From NCBI GenBank assembly GCA_041685115.1, contig JAWLGK010000006.1, positions 1 to 64,000 on the forward strand: a stretch of DNA of 64,000 bases, in the 5' to 3' direction. The notes beneath the pieces were generated by a model, which saw only the letters and a program-made list of their open reading frames with translations, had not been told where the DNA came from and ran no database searches. A program made the position numbers and the translations under genes. Source of the DNA: JALOAT01 sp041685115. GTDB lineage: Bacteria; Pseudomonadota; Gammaproteobacteria; Thiohalomonadales; Thiohalomonadaceae. Shown one piece after another: positions 47,016 through 54,508 of this stretch. The first letter of the stretch is position 1. Each line of letters begins with the position of its first letter.

Positions 47016-47047
47016 CCACGTTTCTGGCACGTGGTACGTGAATTGCT
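47016..47047 (+). promoter_or_regulatory. Sigma-54 promoter before sqr, with overlapping inverted repeat
   Basis: TGGTACGTGAATTGCT (47032–47047) fits the −24/−12 consensus TGGCACG-N4-TTGCW: GG and GC are exactly ten bases apart, with one change. It lies about 53 bp before the sqr ATG. A perfect 6-bp inverted repeat (CCACGT–7–ACGTGG, 47016–47034) overlaps the −24 element. The nearby FisR-type regulator is the natural activator. Confidence 0.8.
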
Positions 47048-47099
47048 TTCAAGGTGAGGAGTTTTGACCACCTACTGTAATCCGGAGGACATTCAATCC

Positions 47100-48374
47100 A
47101 TGGCACACATCGTTATCATCGGTGCGAGCACCGGCGGCCTGCCGGCCGCCTATGACGTGCGCGCGGTGCTCGGCAAGGGGCATGAGGTCAGCGTGATCTC
47201 CAGCTCCGAGACCTTCAGCTTCGTGCCGTCGAATCCCTGGGTGGCCGTAGGCTGGCGCACCCGGCAGGACACCACGTTTCCACTCCAGCCCTATCTCGCC
47301 CGTCAGGACATCAAGCTGATTCCCCGTGCCGCGGTGGAGATCAAGCCCGACCAGAACCAGGTGGTCGTGGAAGGTGGCGAGGTGGTCAATTACGACTACC
47401 TCATCATCGCCACCGGCCCCAAACTCGCCTTCGACGAGGTGCCGGGCCTCGGGCCCAACGGCGGCCATACCCATTCGGTGTGCACCATCGATCATGCGGA
47501 GAAGGCCTGGGAGGACTGGCAGCAGTTCGTGAGTGAGCCCGGTCCATTGGTGGTGGGTGCGACCCAGGGTGCCTCCTGCTTCGGGCCCGCCTACGAAACC
47601 GCCTTTATCATGGATACGGACCTGCGCCGCCGCAAAATCCGTGACAAGGTGAAGATGACCTTCGTCACCTCCGAGCCCTATATCGGCCATCTGGGGCTCG
47701 GCGGGGTGGGCGACTCCAAGGGCATGCTGGAATCGGAACTGCGCCAGCACCACATCCAGTGGATCTGCAACGCCAAGGTCACCAAGGTGGAGCCCGGCAA
47801 GATGTTCGTGGCCGAGCACAACGACCATGGCGAGGTGATCAAGGAGCATGAACTGCCCTTCAAGTTCAACGTGATGATCCCCGCCTTCAAGGGCGTGGAT
47901 GCGGTGATGAAGGTGGGCGAGGACCTGGTGAATCCGCGCGGCTTCGTGAAGGTGAACGAATTCCAGCAGAACCCCAAGTGGACCAACATCTACTCGGTGG
48001 GGGTGTGCATCGCCATCCCGCCCGTGGAGGCGACGCCCGTGCCCACCGGCACGCCCAAGACCGGCTACATGATCGAATCCATGGTCGCGGCCACGGCGCA
48101 TAACATCAAAAATGCCATTGACGGCAGGGCCCCGGACCAGAAGGGTACCTGGAACGCCATCTGCCTGGCCGACCTCGGCGACACCGGTGTCGCCTTCGTG
48201 GCCATGCCGCAGATCCCGCCGCGCAATCTCTCGTGGATGAAGAAAGGCAAATGGGTGCACATGGCCAAGGTCGCCTTCGAGAAGTACTTCATCAACAAGA
48301 TGAAGAAAGGTTCGAACGATCCGCTCTACGAGAAGTACGTGCTGAAGGCGCTCGGCATCGACAAGTTGAAGTAA
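47100..48374 (+). CDS. sqr: Sulfide:quinone oxidoreductase
   Basis: SQR oxidises sulfide to polysulfide or persulfide and passes electrons to quinone. The 424 residues resemble Acidithiobacillus ferrooxidans SQR over their length. The FAD site is HIVIIGASTGGLPAAYDV. All three redox cysteines are kept: Cys128 (SVCTIDHAE), Cys160 (GASCFGP) and Cys355 (NAICLADLG). The C-terminus has the amphipathic membrane-binding type (VHMAKVAFEKYFINKMKK). The ATG at 47100 has GGAGG ten bases upstream; a TTG at 47064 is a less likely start. It has its own sigma-54 promoter and a strong terminator. Confidence 0.95.
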   Translation: MAHIVIIGASTGGLPAAYDVRAVLGKGHEVSVISSSETFSFVPSNPWVAVGWRTRQDTTFPLQPYLARQDIKLIPRAAVEIKPDQNQVVVEGGEVVNYDYLIIATGPKLAFDEVPGLGPNGGHTHSVCTIDHAEKAWEDWQQFVSEPGPLVVGATQGASCFGPAYETAFIMDTDLRRRKIRDKVKMTFVTSEPYIGHLGLGGVGDSKGMLESELRQHHIQWICNAKVTKVEPGKMFVAEHNDHGEVIKEHELPFKFNVMIPAFKGVDAVMKVGEDLVNPRGFVKVNEFQQNPKWTNIYSVGVCIAIPPVEATPVPTGTPKTGYMIESMVAATAHNIKNAIDGRAPDQKGTWNAICLADLGDTGVAFVAMPQIPPRNLSWMKKGKWVHMAKVAFEKYFINKMKKGSNDPLYEKYVLKALGIDKLK

Positions 48375-48389
48375 GTCCTGCCGGCGAAG

Positions 48390-48419
48390 AAAGAACGGGG
48401 ACGAAAGTCCCCGTTCTTT
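48390..48419 (+). terminator. Strong hairpin after sqr
   Basis: A perfect 13-bp stem (AAAGAACGGGGAC / GTCCCCGTTCTTT) with a GAAA tetraloop begins 15 bp past the stop. The T-rich end follows at TTTGTG. It separates sqr from the regulator. Confidence 0.85.
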
Positions 48420-48464
48420 GTGTGCTTTGACAGGCGGTAAACACCGTGTCAGCATGGCCAAACC

Positions 48465-48480
48465 ATGACATCCATGTCAT
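48465..48480. promoter_or_regulatory. Palindrome upstream of the FisR-type gene
   Basis: ATGACATCCATGTCAT is an inverted repeat of 7-bp arms (ATGACAT/ATGTCAT) 57 bp before the gene start; a further ATGTCAT follows at about 48489. It may be an operator for autoregulation or another regulator. ATGACAT also occurs upstream of the second sigma-54 promoter. Confidence 0.4.
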
Positions 48481-48536
48481 GGCATAACATGTCATAAGAA
48501 CGATAAATCGGATGGGAAAATTTATGGGGGGAAGTC

Positions 48537-49919
48537 ATGGAGCCGCCTGCCGGGAAGCCTTCATGTGAGCAGATCATCGATATCTTTCCTGACCCTTTCG
48601 TGGTCATCAATCGCGACTATCGCATTGTCGCGGCCAACAAGAATTATCTGAAGCATTACGGCTATCCCGACGTCCGGGCCGTAGTGGGCAAGTCCTGCCA
48701 CGAGATCTCGCATCACTCCGCTGTGCCGTGCAGCCACAACGGCGAGCACTGCCCGCTTGAGCGGGTGTTCGAGACCGGCGAGCCCACCCAGGTGATGCAC
48801 GTGCATTACCGCAACGGGGCCGAGGAATTCTGTCAGCTGCATTCCACGCCCTTACTGGACGCCAACGGTCAGGTGCTCTATGTGGGCGAAACCATCTATC
48901 CGGTGAGCCGTCCGACAGAGGACCGCATCCTGGTAGGCCGCTCGCGTCCCATGCTGCGCATGATCAGCCTGCTGCAGCGGGTGGCCCCCACGCCGACCAC
49001 TGTGCTGCTGCTTGGTGAGAGCGGTGTGGGCAAGGAATGCGTCGCCCAGTACGTCCACCAGTATTCGCACCGCTCGCGGCTGCCGTTCGTGATCGTGGAT
49101 TGCGGCACGCTCGGTGAGAACCTCATCGAGAGCGAGTTGTTCGGCCATGAAAAGGGAGCCTTCACCGGTGCGGGCTCGCGCAAAAAGGGCCTTTTCGAGG
49201 TGGCCCATGGCGGCACGCTGTTCATCGATGAAATCGCCGAACTGCCGTTACCCCTCCAGACCAAGCTGCTGCGGGTGCTGGAAACCGGCACCATCCGGCG
49301 CATCGGCGGCACCGAGTACATCAAGGTGGATGTGCGCGTGATTGCCGCCACCAACAAGGACCTCCAGGCGATGGTGGAGCGGAACGAGTTCCGCCAGGAC
49401 CTTTATTACCGGTTTTCTGCGTTTCCGGTCACCATTCCCAGCCTGCGCGAGCGCCCGGACGACATCCCAGCGCTGGCCGAACATTTCCTCTCACGCACGG
49501 AAGACGGCGATCGGCACCTGCCGTTATCACCGGACGTTATCGAGACCCTGATGAGCCACGATTACCCGGGCAACGTGCGGGAGCTTCGCAACGTGCTCGA
49601 GCGCGCGGCAATCCTGGCATACGGCCAAGTGATGTGCCCGGAGCACGTGGTGTTCGAGACCGCGCGCAAGCCGCGCGAACTTGGGAAAAACATCGCCGGC
49701 GTGATGAGTGACCTGCCTCCGCGGCGCAGGCGGCTCATCGAACGTCGTGGCTGCCGCTTCTCGGACGACGAGATCATCACCGCATTGCAGCGCTGCGACG
49801 GCCACCGTGCGCGGGCTGCGGAACTGCTCGGCGTCAGCGAACGCACGCTTTACCGCTACGTGCAGAGGCTGCGTGCGAAACTGCCGCCGGAACTGGCGGC
49901 GGAGTTCCCGGAGGAGTGA
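48537..49919 (+). CDS. fisR: Sigma-54-dependent activator, FisR-type sulfane-sulfur sensor
   Basis: The 460-residue activator has an N-terminal PAS-like sensor (about 12–125), an AAA+ domain (about 130–370) and a Fis-type helix-turn-helix (ITALQRCDGHRARAAELLGV). The Walker A loop is GESGVGKE (160–167) and the sigma-54 contact motif is GAFTGA (207–212). In the sensor Cys54, Cys65 and Cys72 are spaced by 11 and 7 residues, the same spacing as the three sulfane-sulfur-sensing cysteines I recall for Cupriavidus FisR (53, 64, 71). It lies between sqr and the exported-rhodanese operon, both with sigma-54 promoters. A Shine–Dalgarno-like GGGGGGAAG precedes the ATG. The name rests on domain plan, cysteine spacing and context. 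Confidence 0.87.
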   Translation: MEPPAGKPSCEQIIDIFPDPFVVINRDYRIVAANKNYLKHYGYPDVRAVVGKSCHEISHHSAVPCSHNGEHCPLERVFETGEPTQVMHVHYRNGAEEFCQLHSTPLLDANGQVLYVGETIYPVSRPTEDRILVGRSRPMLRMISLLQRVAPTPTTVLLLGESGVGKECVAQYVHQYSHRSRLPFVIVDCGTLGENLIESELFGHEKGAFTGAGSRKKGLFEVAHGGTLFIDEIAELPLPLQTKLLRVLETGTIRRIGGTEYIKVDVRVIAATNKDLQAMVERNEFRQDLYYRFSAFPVTIPSLRERPDDIPALAEHFLSRTEDGDRHLPLSPDVIETLMSHDYPGNVRELRNVLERAAILAYGQVMCPEHVVFETARKPRELGKNIAGVMSDLPPRRRRLIERRGCRFSDDEIITALQRCDGHRARAAELLGVSERTLYRYVQRLRAKLPPELAAEFPEE

Positions 49920-49929
49920 AGAAGAGGGT

Positions 49930-50090
49930 AACCACGGGGGACACGGGGAAATCCCTTTTGTGAAGAGCGCCCTCGGGCTGCGGTTGTCTTGGCATGCTTG
50001 GGTCGTCCCACTCTGGGCATGCTCCCAGGGGCGAGCCGTCAGCCTGGGACGCCAACGGATGTCCCTCGTGATCCCCGTGTCCCCGTGGTT
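49930..50090. repeat. Inverted-arm repeat element after the FisR-type gene
   Basis: The left arm AACCACGGGGGACACGGGGA (49930–49949) is inverted at 50071–50090 (ATCCCCGTGTCCCCGTGGTT) with one base extra. About 120 bp lie between, with no gene. It fills the convergent gap between the regulator and the rhodanese genes. Confidence 0.8.
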
Positions 50091-50179
50091 GATGCTTTTT
50101 CTTGTTCCCAGGCGCGCATACGCGGGGAACAAAAAAGGGCGGCCGATCGGCCGCCCTTTGGGGTCTTACGACAGTTGCC

Positions 50180-50851
50180 TTACGGCTTGACCACCGTGAA
50201 ACCCAGGTTTTCCCAGTTCTGCATGCCGCCGCGGTACCACTTGATCTTCTCGGCGGGGTAGCCGAACTTCAGCAGCGTGCGGATGTTGGTGGGGGACTGG
50301 CCGCACCACATGCCGTTGCAGAACATCACCAGGGTCTTGGCGCTGGAGAAGTCCCACAGGCCTTCCTGGTTCTTGGCGCCGAATTCCTTCTCCATGATGT
50401 CGGCGATGTCGAACGGGCTGGCACCGCTGGCGGGGTTCAGCTTGTTCCAGGGCAGGTTCTTGGCGCCGGGAATGGTGCCCTTCTCGACCCAGTCGGGCGT
50501 GCGCGAGTCAACCACCAGGATGGAGTTGTCGCCCGCGCTCATCTGCTTGAGGTAATGCAGCATCTCCACTTCGCCGATGGTGTCGACGCCGGGGGCGAGC
50601 TGCGCCGGCTGGATGCAGAACGGCGGGCACTTGCGCGAGGTCTTGGCGAACGCCGGATTCACATTGGCGTTCTCGTCCTGGTTGCGCATGATCGTGGTCT
50701 TCTTGCCGGCATGCACCACGTCCACCGAGCCCAGTTCCGGCGTGATGGAGACTGCGGGCTTGGCCGCTGCGTTGCCGTTGGTGGCGCAACCGCTGGCAAG
50801 GCCGAGTACGGCCGCGGCGAACAGGGCGGTGATGATCTTGGTCTTCGTCAT
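50180..50851 (-). CDS. Rhodanese-domain lipoprotein
   Basis: The 223-residue product starts with a lipoprotein signal ending GLASGC. The rhodanese domain follows; the active-site loop is FCNGMWCGQSP, with Cys in the usual place and a second Cys five residues on. A CPPFC pair lies earlier (SRKCPPFCIQ). The ATG at 50851 has AAGGA upstream. It is the last gene of the operon with the near-identical copy at 50889, and the DNA of the two is almost the same over the last 480 bp, so they are a recent tandem duplicate or have been homogenised by gene conversion. It would bind or transfer sulfane sulfur in the periplasm, anchored in a membrane. Confidence 0.88.
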   Translation of the reverse strand: MTKTKIITALFAAAVLGLASGCATNGNAAAKPAVSITPELGSVDVVHAGKKTTIMRNQDENANVNPAFAKTSRKCPPFCIQPAQLAPGVDTIGEVEMLHYLKQMSAGDNSILVVDSRTPDWVEKGTIPGAKNLPWNKLNPASGASPFDIADIMEKEFGAKNQEGLWDFSSAKTLVMFCNGMWCGQSPTNIRTLLKFGYPAEKIKWYRGGMQNWENLGFTVVKP

Positions 50852-50888
50852 GTTCAGAGTCCTTTGCACGTTGGCAGGCAATGGCTGA

Positions 50889-51545
50889 TTACGGCTTGAC
50901 GGTGGTCAGACCCAGGTTTTCCCAGTCCTGCATGCCGCCGCGATACCACTTGATCTTGTGGGCGGGGTAGCCGAACTTCAGCAGCGTGCGGATGTTGGTG
51001 GGGGACTGGCCGCACCACATGCCGTTGCAGAACATCACCAGGGTCTTGGCGTCGGAGAAGTCCCACAGGCCTTCCTGGTTCTTGGCGCCGAATTCCTTCT
51101 CCATGATGTCGGCGATATCGAACGGGCTGGCGCCGCTGGCGGGGTTCAGCTTGTTCCAGGGCAGGTTCTTGGCGCCGGGAATGGTGCCCTTCTCGACCCA
51201 GTCGGGCGTGCGCGAGTCAACCACCAGGATGGACTTGTCGCCCTCGCTCATCTTCTTCAGGTAGTGAACCATTTCCACTTCGCCGATGGTGTCGACGCCG
51301 GGGGCGAGCTGCGCCGGCTGGATGCAGAAGGGCGGGCACTTGCGCGAGGTCTTGGCGAACGCCGGATTCACGTTGGCGTTCTCGTCCTGGTTACGCATGA
51401 TGCTGGTCTTCTTGCCGTTGTGCACGACGTCCACCGAAGCGATCTCCGGCGTGATCTTCACGGCCAGGTTGGCAGCCAGAACGGCACCCGGCACGGCCAG
51501 GCAGGCCACCAGAGCCGTCGAGGTCACTAGTTTGCTCAGGTTCAT
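50889..51545 (-). CDS. Periplasmic rhodanese-domain protein
   Basis: The 218-residue product has a cleavable signal peptide (cleaved near AVLA|AN). The body carries the same CPPFC pair and FCNGMWCGQS loop as its neighbour. The ATG at 51545 has GGAG in AAAGGAGAC upstream. It differs from the copy downstream mainly in the export signal and about 20 residues. The preceding gene is a 51-residue exported peptide, and the sigma-54 promoter lies ahead of that. A thiol-bound persulfide carrier linked to SQR is likely. Confidence 0.9.
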   Translation of the reverse strand: MNLSKLVTSTALVACLAVPGAVLAANLAVKITPEIASVDVVHNGKKTSIMRNQDENANVNPAFAKTSRKCPPFCIQPAQLAPGVDTIGEVEMVHYLKKMSEGDKSILVVDSRTPDWVEKGTIPGAKNLPWNKLNPASGASPFDIADIMEKEFGAKNQEGLWDFSDAKTLVMFCNGMWCGQSPTNIRTLLKFGYPAHKIKWYRGGMQDWENLGLTTVKP

Positions 51546-51616
51546 CAGAGTCTCCTTTGGTGTTTTAAGAACTACTTGTCGTTGTTATGAAAGGCCGGGC
51601 CCGTGGGCCTGATTCA

Positions 51617-51636
51617 CCCTGCCCGTACGGGCAGGG
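51617..51636 (-). promoter_or_regulatory. Intercistronic palindrome
   Basis: CCCTGCCCGTACGGGCAGGG is a perfect 20-bp palindrome in the 100-bp gap between the small-peptide gene and the first rhodanese gene. With no T run it is more likely to be an mRNA-stabilising or attenuating hairpin than a full terminator. Confidence 0.55.
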
Positions 51637-51645
51637 AAGAATTCT

Positions 51646-51801
51646 TCAGCAATCGGGTTCAGCATCGCCGGCGGTGCTGCCGGAGTCGGGAGAACCCTGC
51701 TGTGTCCCGGTATCGGGTGCGGGGGCTGCGTCATCCGCCAAGGCGAACGCGTGTGTGAACATCAGAACCAGGGAAAGCAAGGCAATGCCGAGTTTTTTCA
51801 T
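51646..51801 (-). CDS. Small exported protein, 51 residues
   Basis: The product is a signal peptide (MKKLGIALLSLVLMFTHAFA, likely cleaved after ALA) followed by about 28 Asp/Pro/Ser/Gly-rich residues ending AEPDC, with one Cys at the very C-terminus. GGAGGAG lies directly upstream of the ATG, one of the best ribosome-binding sites in the window. It is the first gene after the sigma-54 promoter at 51879–51894. I know no family for it. The terminal Cys and its place in a sulfur operon suggest a sulfur-binding or redox role, but this is speculation. Confidence 0.75.
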   Translation of the reverse strand: MKKLGIALLSLVLMFTHAFALADDAAPAPDTGTQQGSPDSGSTAGDAEPDC

Positions 51802-51878
51802 GTCTCCTCCAGGGACCGGACTGTTGCCGGCTTTGTCATTGGACCAGGCGTCGCGACACCGGTCCTGCTTCAAGAAAT

Positions 51879-51910
51879 TGCAATGGATATGCCACGTTAG
51901 CGAACGCTAA
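51879..51910 (-). promoter_or_regulatory. Sigma-54 promoter of the exported peptide/rhodanese operon
   Basis: Read on the minus strand, TGGCATATCCATTGCA (51894–51879) fits TGGCACR-N4-TTGCW with one or two changes, and GG and GC are ten bases apart. It lies 78 bp before the ATG at 51801. Directly upstream is the perfect palindrome TTAGCGAACGCTAA (51897–51910). Activation by the FisR-type regulator is inferred. Confidence 0.8.
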
Positions 51911-51987
51911 TAAGTATTCCGAAGGGGATAGGTGCCGAGGCAGGTGAGGGCGATTCTGGTGCTGAAAACCGGCCGAGCGGCACTGCA

Positions 51988-52030
51988 AGACCTGTCAGGC
52001 ATGTCATTCATGCTGCCGCGTGACAGGTCT
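51988..52030. promoter_or_regulatory. 10-bp inverted repeat, possible activator site or terminator
   Basis: Arms AGACCTGTCA (51988–51997) and TGACAGGTCT (52021–52030) enclose 23 nt with an internal ATGTCAT. It lies about 95 bp upstream of the sigma-54 promoter, where activator sites are usual, and 8 bp past the stop of the diguanylate cyclase gene. No T run follows on the minus strand. Confidence 0.4.
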
Positions 52031-52037
52031 GCTTCTG

Positions 52038-54215
52038 TCATGCTGTGGCAGGAATGACCTGATTCCTGCCACCGGACTTGGCGCTGTAGAGTGCCTCGTC
52101 GGCACGGCCGACCAGTTCGTCGATGGTGGTGACGCGCAGGTCTGGGAAGGTGGCCACCCCCACGCTGAGGGTGAGCTTCAGGTCCGCATGGCCGGGCACG
52201 ACGATCTTTTCTGCCGCAGCGCGGATCTTGTCCGCGACGGCCAGGGCGTCGGTGCGGCTGGTGTGCGGGAGCATCACCAGGAACTCTTCGCCGCCGTAAC
52301 GGCCAACCACGTCCACCTCGCGCAGGTTGCTGCGGATGACGCCCGATACGGTGCGCAGCGCCTGGTCACCCACCTGATGGCCGAACTGATCGTTGATGCG
52401 CTTGAAATGGTCAAGATCGAGCAGCAGGACAGACAACGGGGTGCGGTAGCGTTCGGCCTTGGCGAATTCCTCGTCCAGGCGGCGTGACAGGTAGCGGCGG
52501 TTGTATACCTGGGTGAGTTCGTCGGTGATGGATAGACGCTCCACCTTCTCGTGAGTGAAGGCGTTCTCCAGCACGATGGCGATCTGGTTGGTGGCGTACT
52601 CGAGCATACCGATCTCTTCCATGCGGAAGCGGCTGAGCGTCGCGAGCATGAGCAGGCCGAGCAGTTCGTCGCGATAGACGATGGGGAAGAAGGCCACCTC
52701 GTTGGGCAGGGCTTCGGCGACGCCGAAATTGACGATGATGCGGCATTCCTCCGAAGGGCGCTGCACGTGGATGGGCCGCCGTTTCAAGGCCGCCTCACCG
52801 GGCAGGCCCTGGCCCAGGTCGAGGGAGTTCATGGCGTCCAAGTGGAGCCCGTAAGCCACGAAGGGCTTGAGCTGTGTGCCAGCGTTTTCACGATCGACCA
52901 GGTAGATGGCGCCCGTGTGGGCGCCGGTCAGTTCAACCAGCTTGTCGAGCGCGTGGCGCAGGAGTTCATCGGGTTTGCGGTTGGAAATGAGCAGGGAGGC
53001 GAGTGAGTTGAAACTCTCCACGCGCTCCTGATGCTCCTGGACCGCGGCGGCCATGCGATTGAAACCGGCGCCCATGCCCTCGAATTCATCCTTGGTGCGG
53101 ATGTCGGTGCGGGCCCGCAGGTTGCCGGCTGCGAAGCTGTCCATGGCGCCGATGATGGCGCGCATGGGCGTCATGGTGTCGCGGTAGGCGAGGAAGGCGA
53201 TGAGCAGTGAAAGGGCCATGCCCAGGCCGATGAAGCCGTAGACATAGCGCGTGTTTTCCGCAATCAGGGCATCGATGTTCGAGCGCCGCACGCCGATGGA
53301 CAGCGCGCCGATGGACACGCCTTCCAGGTTGAGGATGGGTTCGGAGATGACGAAGCTCGGAATGTCGTTGATGAGTGTCTGGCCGCGGAACACCTCGCCT
53401 TGCTGGATAGCGCGGTTCAGCGCCATGGGTGCGAGCAGGCCTGTGGCCCAGATGTTGTTGGGCCGGTTGGATGCCGAGATGATGCGTGATTCCTGGATCA
53501 CCGAGGCGAACAGCGCGGCTTCGATGCTCAAGTAATCGTGGATGGCATTGGGGAGCCAGTTGTCATTGTTCAGCAGCACCACGCCCACCAGGGCGCCCAC
53601 CTGGCGGCCGGACTGGCGCACGGGGACGACCACGGTCTGGCTCAACACCTGGGTGTCGAGGCTGGCGTATTCCAGCGGGTTTTCCTCCATGAACAGGGCA
53701 TTGCTGAGCAGTTCGGCGGAGACGACGGGCTTGTCGAGGGCCAGGGCCTGGGTGACTGTGTTGTTGAGTGTGGCGATGTCACCGGTCGGGCCGTGGCGCC
53801 GGGCGACGATGCGCTGATCCCGATCGATCGCCAGCCAGACGTCGGCGAAGGGATGCAGAGCGGCATGGCGGTGCAGCAGGCGGATCAGCGCCGTGCGATC
53901 CTCTGCCGCGAGCGCATCTTGCACGGCAGGCGTGGCGGCGGATTGGAGCAGGGCATCGCGCAGACTGTCGCTGCGCTGGTGAAACACACGCCAGGCGCCA
54001 CGCAGGTTCGACTCGAGGGCGTTGAGCGTCTCTTTCTCAAGGGCATCACGCAATGCCGAACTGGTCAGTGCGAGCAGGCCGAGCATGGGGATGAACACCA
54101 CCAGGGCGAAGGCGATCAGCGTCTTCCATCCCATGGAGAGGTAAAAGCGCTGCGGGCCCCAGGCGACGCGAAAGACTTCCTCCTTCGCGACAGGGCGGTT
54201 GGCAGGTGTGAGCAT
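52038..54215 (-). CDS. Membrane diguanylate cyclase (Cache–HAMP–GAF–GGDEF)
   Basis: The 725-residue sensor makes cyclic di-GMP. An N-terminal helix (about 30–50) precedes a periplasmic sensory region of about 270 residues, a second helix near 325–345, then a HAMP linker, a GAF domain (about 415–550) and the GGDEF domain. The active-site motif is GGEEF in VVGRYGGEEFLVMLP, and the allosteric RxxD site (REVD) stands five residues before it, so it should be active and product-inhibited. No phosphodiesterase domain is attached. It is monocistronic; the ligand is unknown. Confidence 0.93.
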   Translation of the reverse strand: MLTPANRPVAKEEVFRVAWGPQRFYLSMGWKTLIAFALVVFIPMLGLLALTSSALRDALEKETLNALESNLRGAWRVFHQRSDSLRDALLQSAATPAVQDALAAEDRTALIRLLHRHAALHPFADVWLAIDRDQRIVARRHGPTGDIATLNNTVTQALALDKPVVSAELLSNALFMEENPLEYASLDTQVLSQTVVVPVRQSGRQVGALVGVVLLNNDNWLPNAIHDYLSIEAALFASVIQESRIISASNRPNNIWATGLLAPMALNRAIQQGEVFRGQTLINDIPSFVISEPILNLEGVSIGALSIGVRRSNIDALIAENTRYVYGFIGLGMALSLLIAFLAYRDTMTPMRAIIGAMDSFAAGNLRARTDIRTKDEFEGMGAGFNRMAAAVQEHQERVESFNSLASLLISNRKPDELLRHALDKLVELTGAHTGAIYLVDRENAGTQLKPFVAYGLHLDAMNSLDLGQGLPGEAALKRRPIHVQRPSEECRIIVNFGVAEALPNEVAFFPIVYRDELLGLLMLATLSRFRMEEIGMLEYATNQIAIVLENAFTHEKVERLSITDELTQVYNRRYLSRRLDEEFAKAERYRTPLSVLLLDLDHFKRINDQFGHQVGDQALRTVSGVIRSNLREVDVVGRYGGEEFLVMLPHTSRTDALAVADKIRAAAEKIVVPGHADLKLTLSVGVATFPDLRVTTIDELVGRADEALYSAKSGGRNQVIPATA

Positions 54216-54303
54216 GTCCAGCTCTCGTTATGTTTGCGCGCGAGTTTGCGCGCGCATGATACCTGCGGCTTCGCTCACCCTCACATGACCTGGATCAGCC
54301 CTT

Positions 54304-54336
54304 CAAAAAAAACGGCGTGTGTGTCACACGCCGTCA
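54304..54336 (-). terminator. Rho-independent terminator of the DAHP synthase–Crp operon
   Basis: A 10-bp stem (ACGGCGTGTG / CACACGCCGT, 54312–54334) is followed on the minus strand by eight T (54312–54305), the classical form. It lies 170 bp past the crp stop; a smaller hairpin GGAGCC–GAA–GGCTCC (about 54356–54371) comes first. The rest of this 293-bp gap shows no gene. Confidence 0.85.
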
Positions 54337-54508
54337 AAACACCACAGAATGGAGGAGGAGCCGAAGGCTCCTGCCGGGTGGTCCCAGAGCAAGGCCTGTG
54401 CCAAGCACGCGGGCTCGGTGTCGCTGGGCATTCAGCGCAGCAGCGTGCTGATCAATCCTGCCAAATGGCGGTGAATGACATTCTGATGGCAGGCCGGGAC
54501 AGGCGGCC

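Noticed and set aside
47025..47047. TGGCACG as −24 element of the sqr promoter
   Set aside because: From this TGGCAC the GC of TTGC is 17 bases away, not ten; the TGGTACG seven bases downstream gives the correct spacing.
47064..47099. TTG at 47064 as start of sqr
   Set aside because: The ATG at 47100 has GGAGG at good spacing and gives the same N-terminus and cysteine numbering (128, 160) as Acidithiobacillus SQR.
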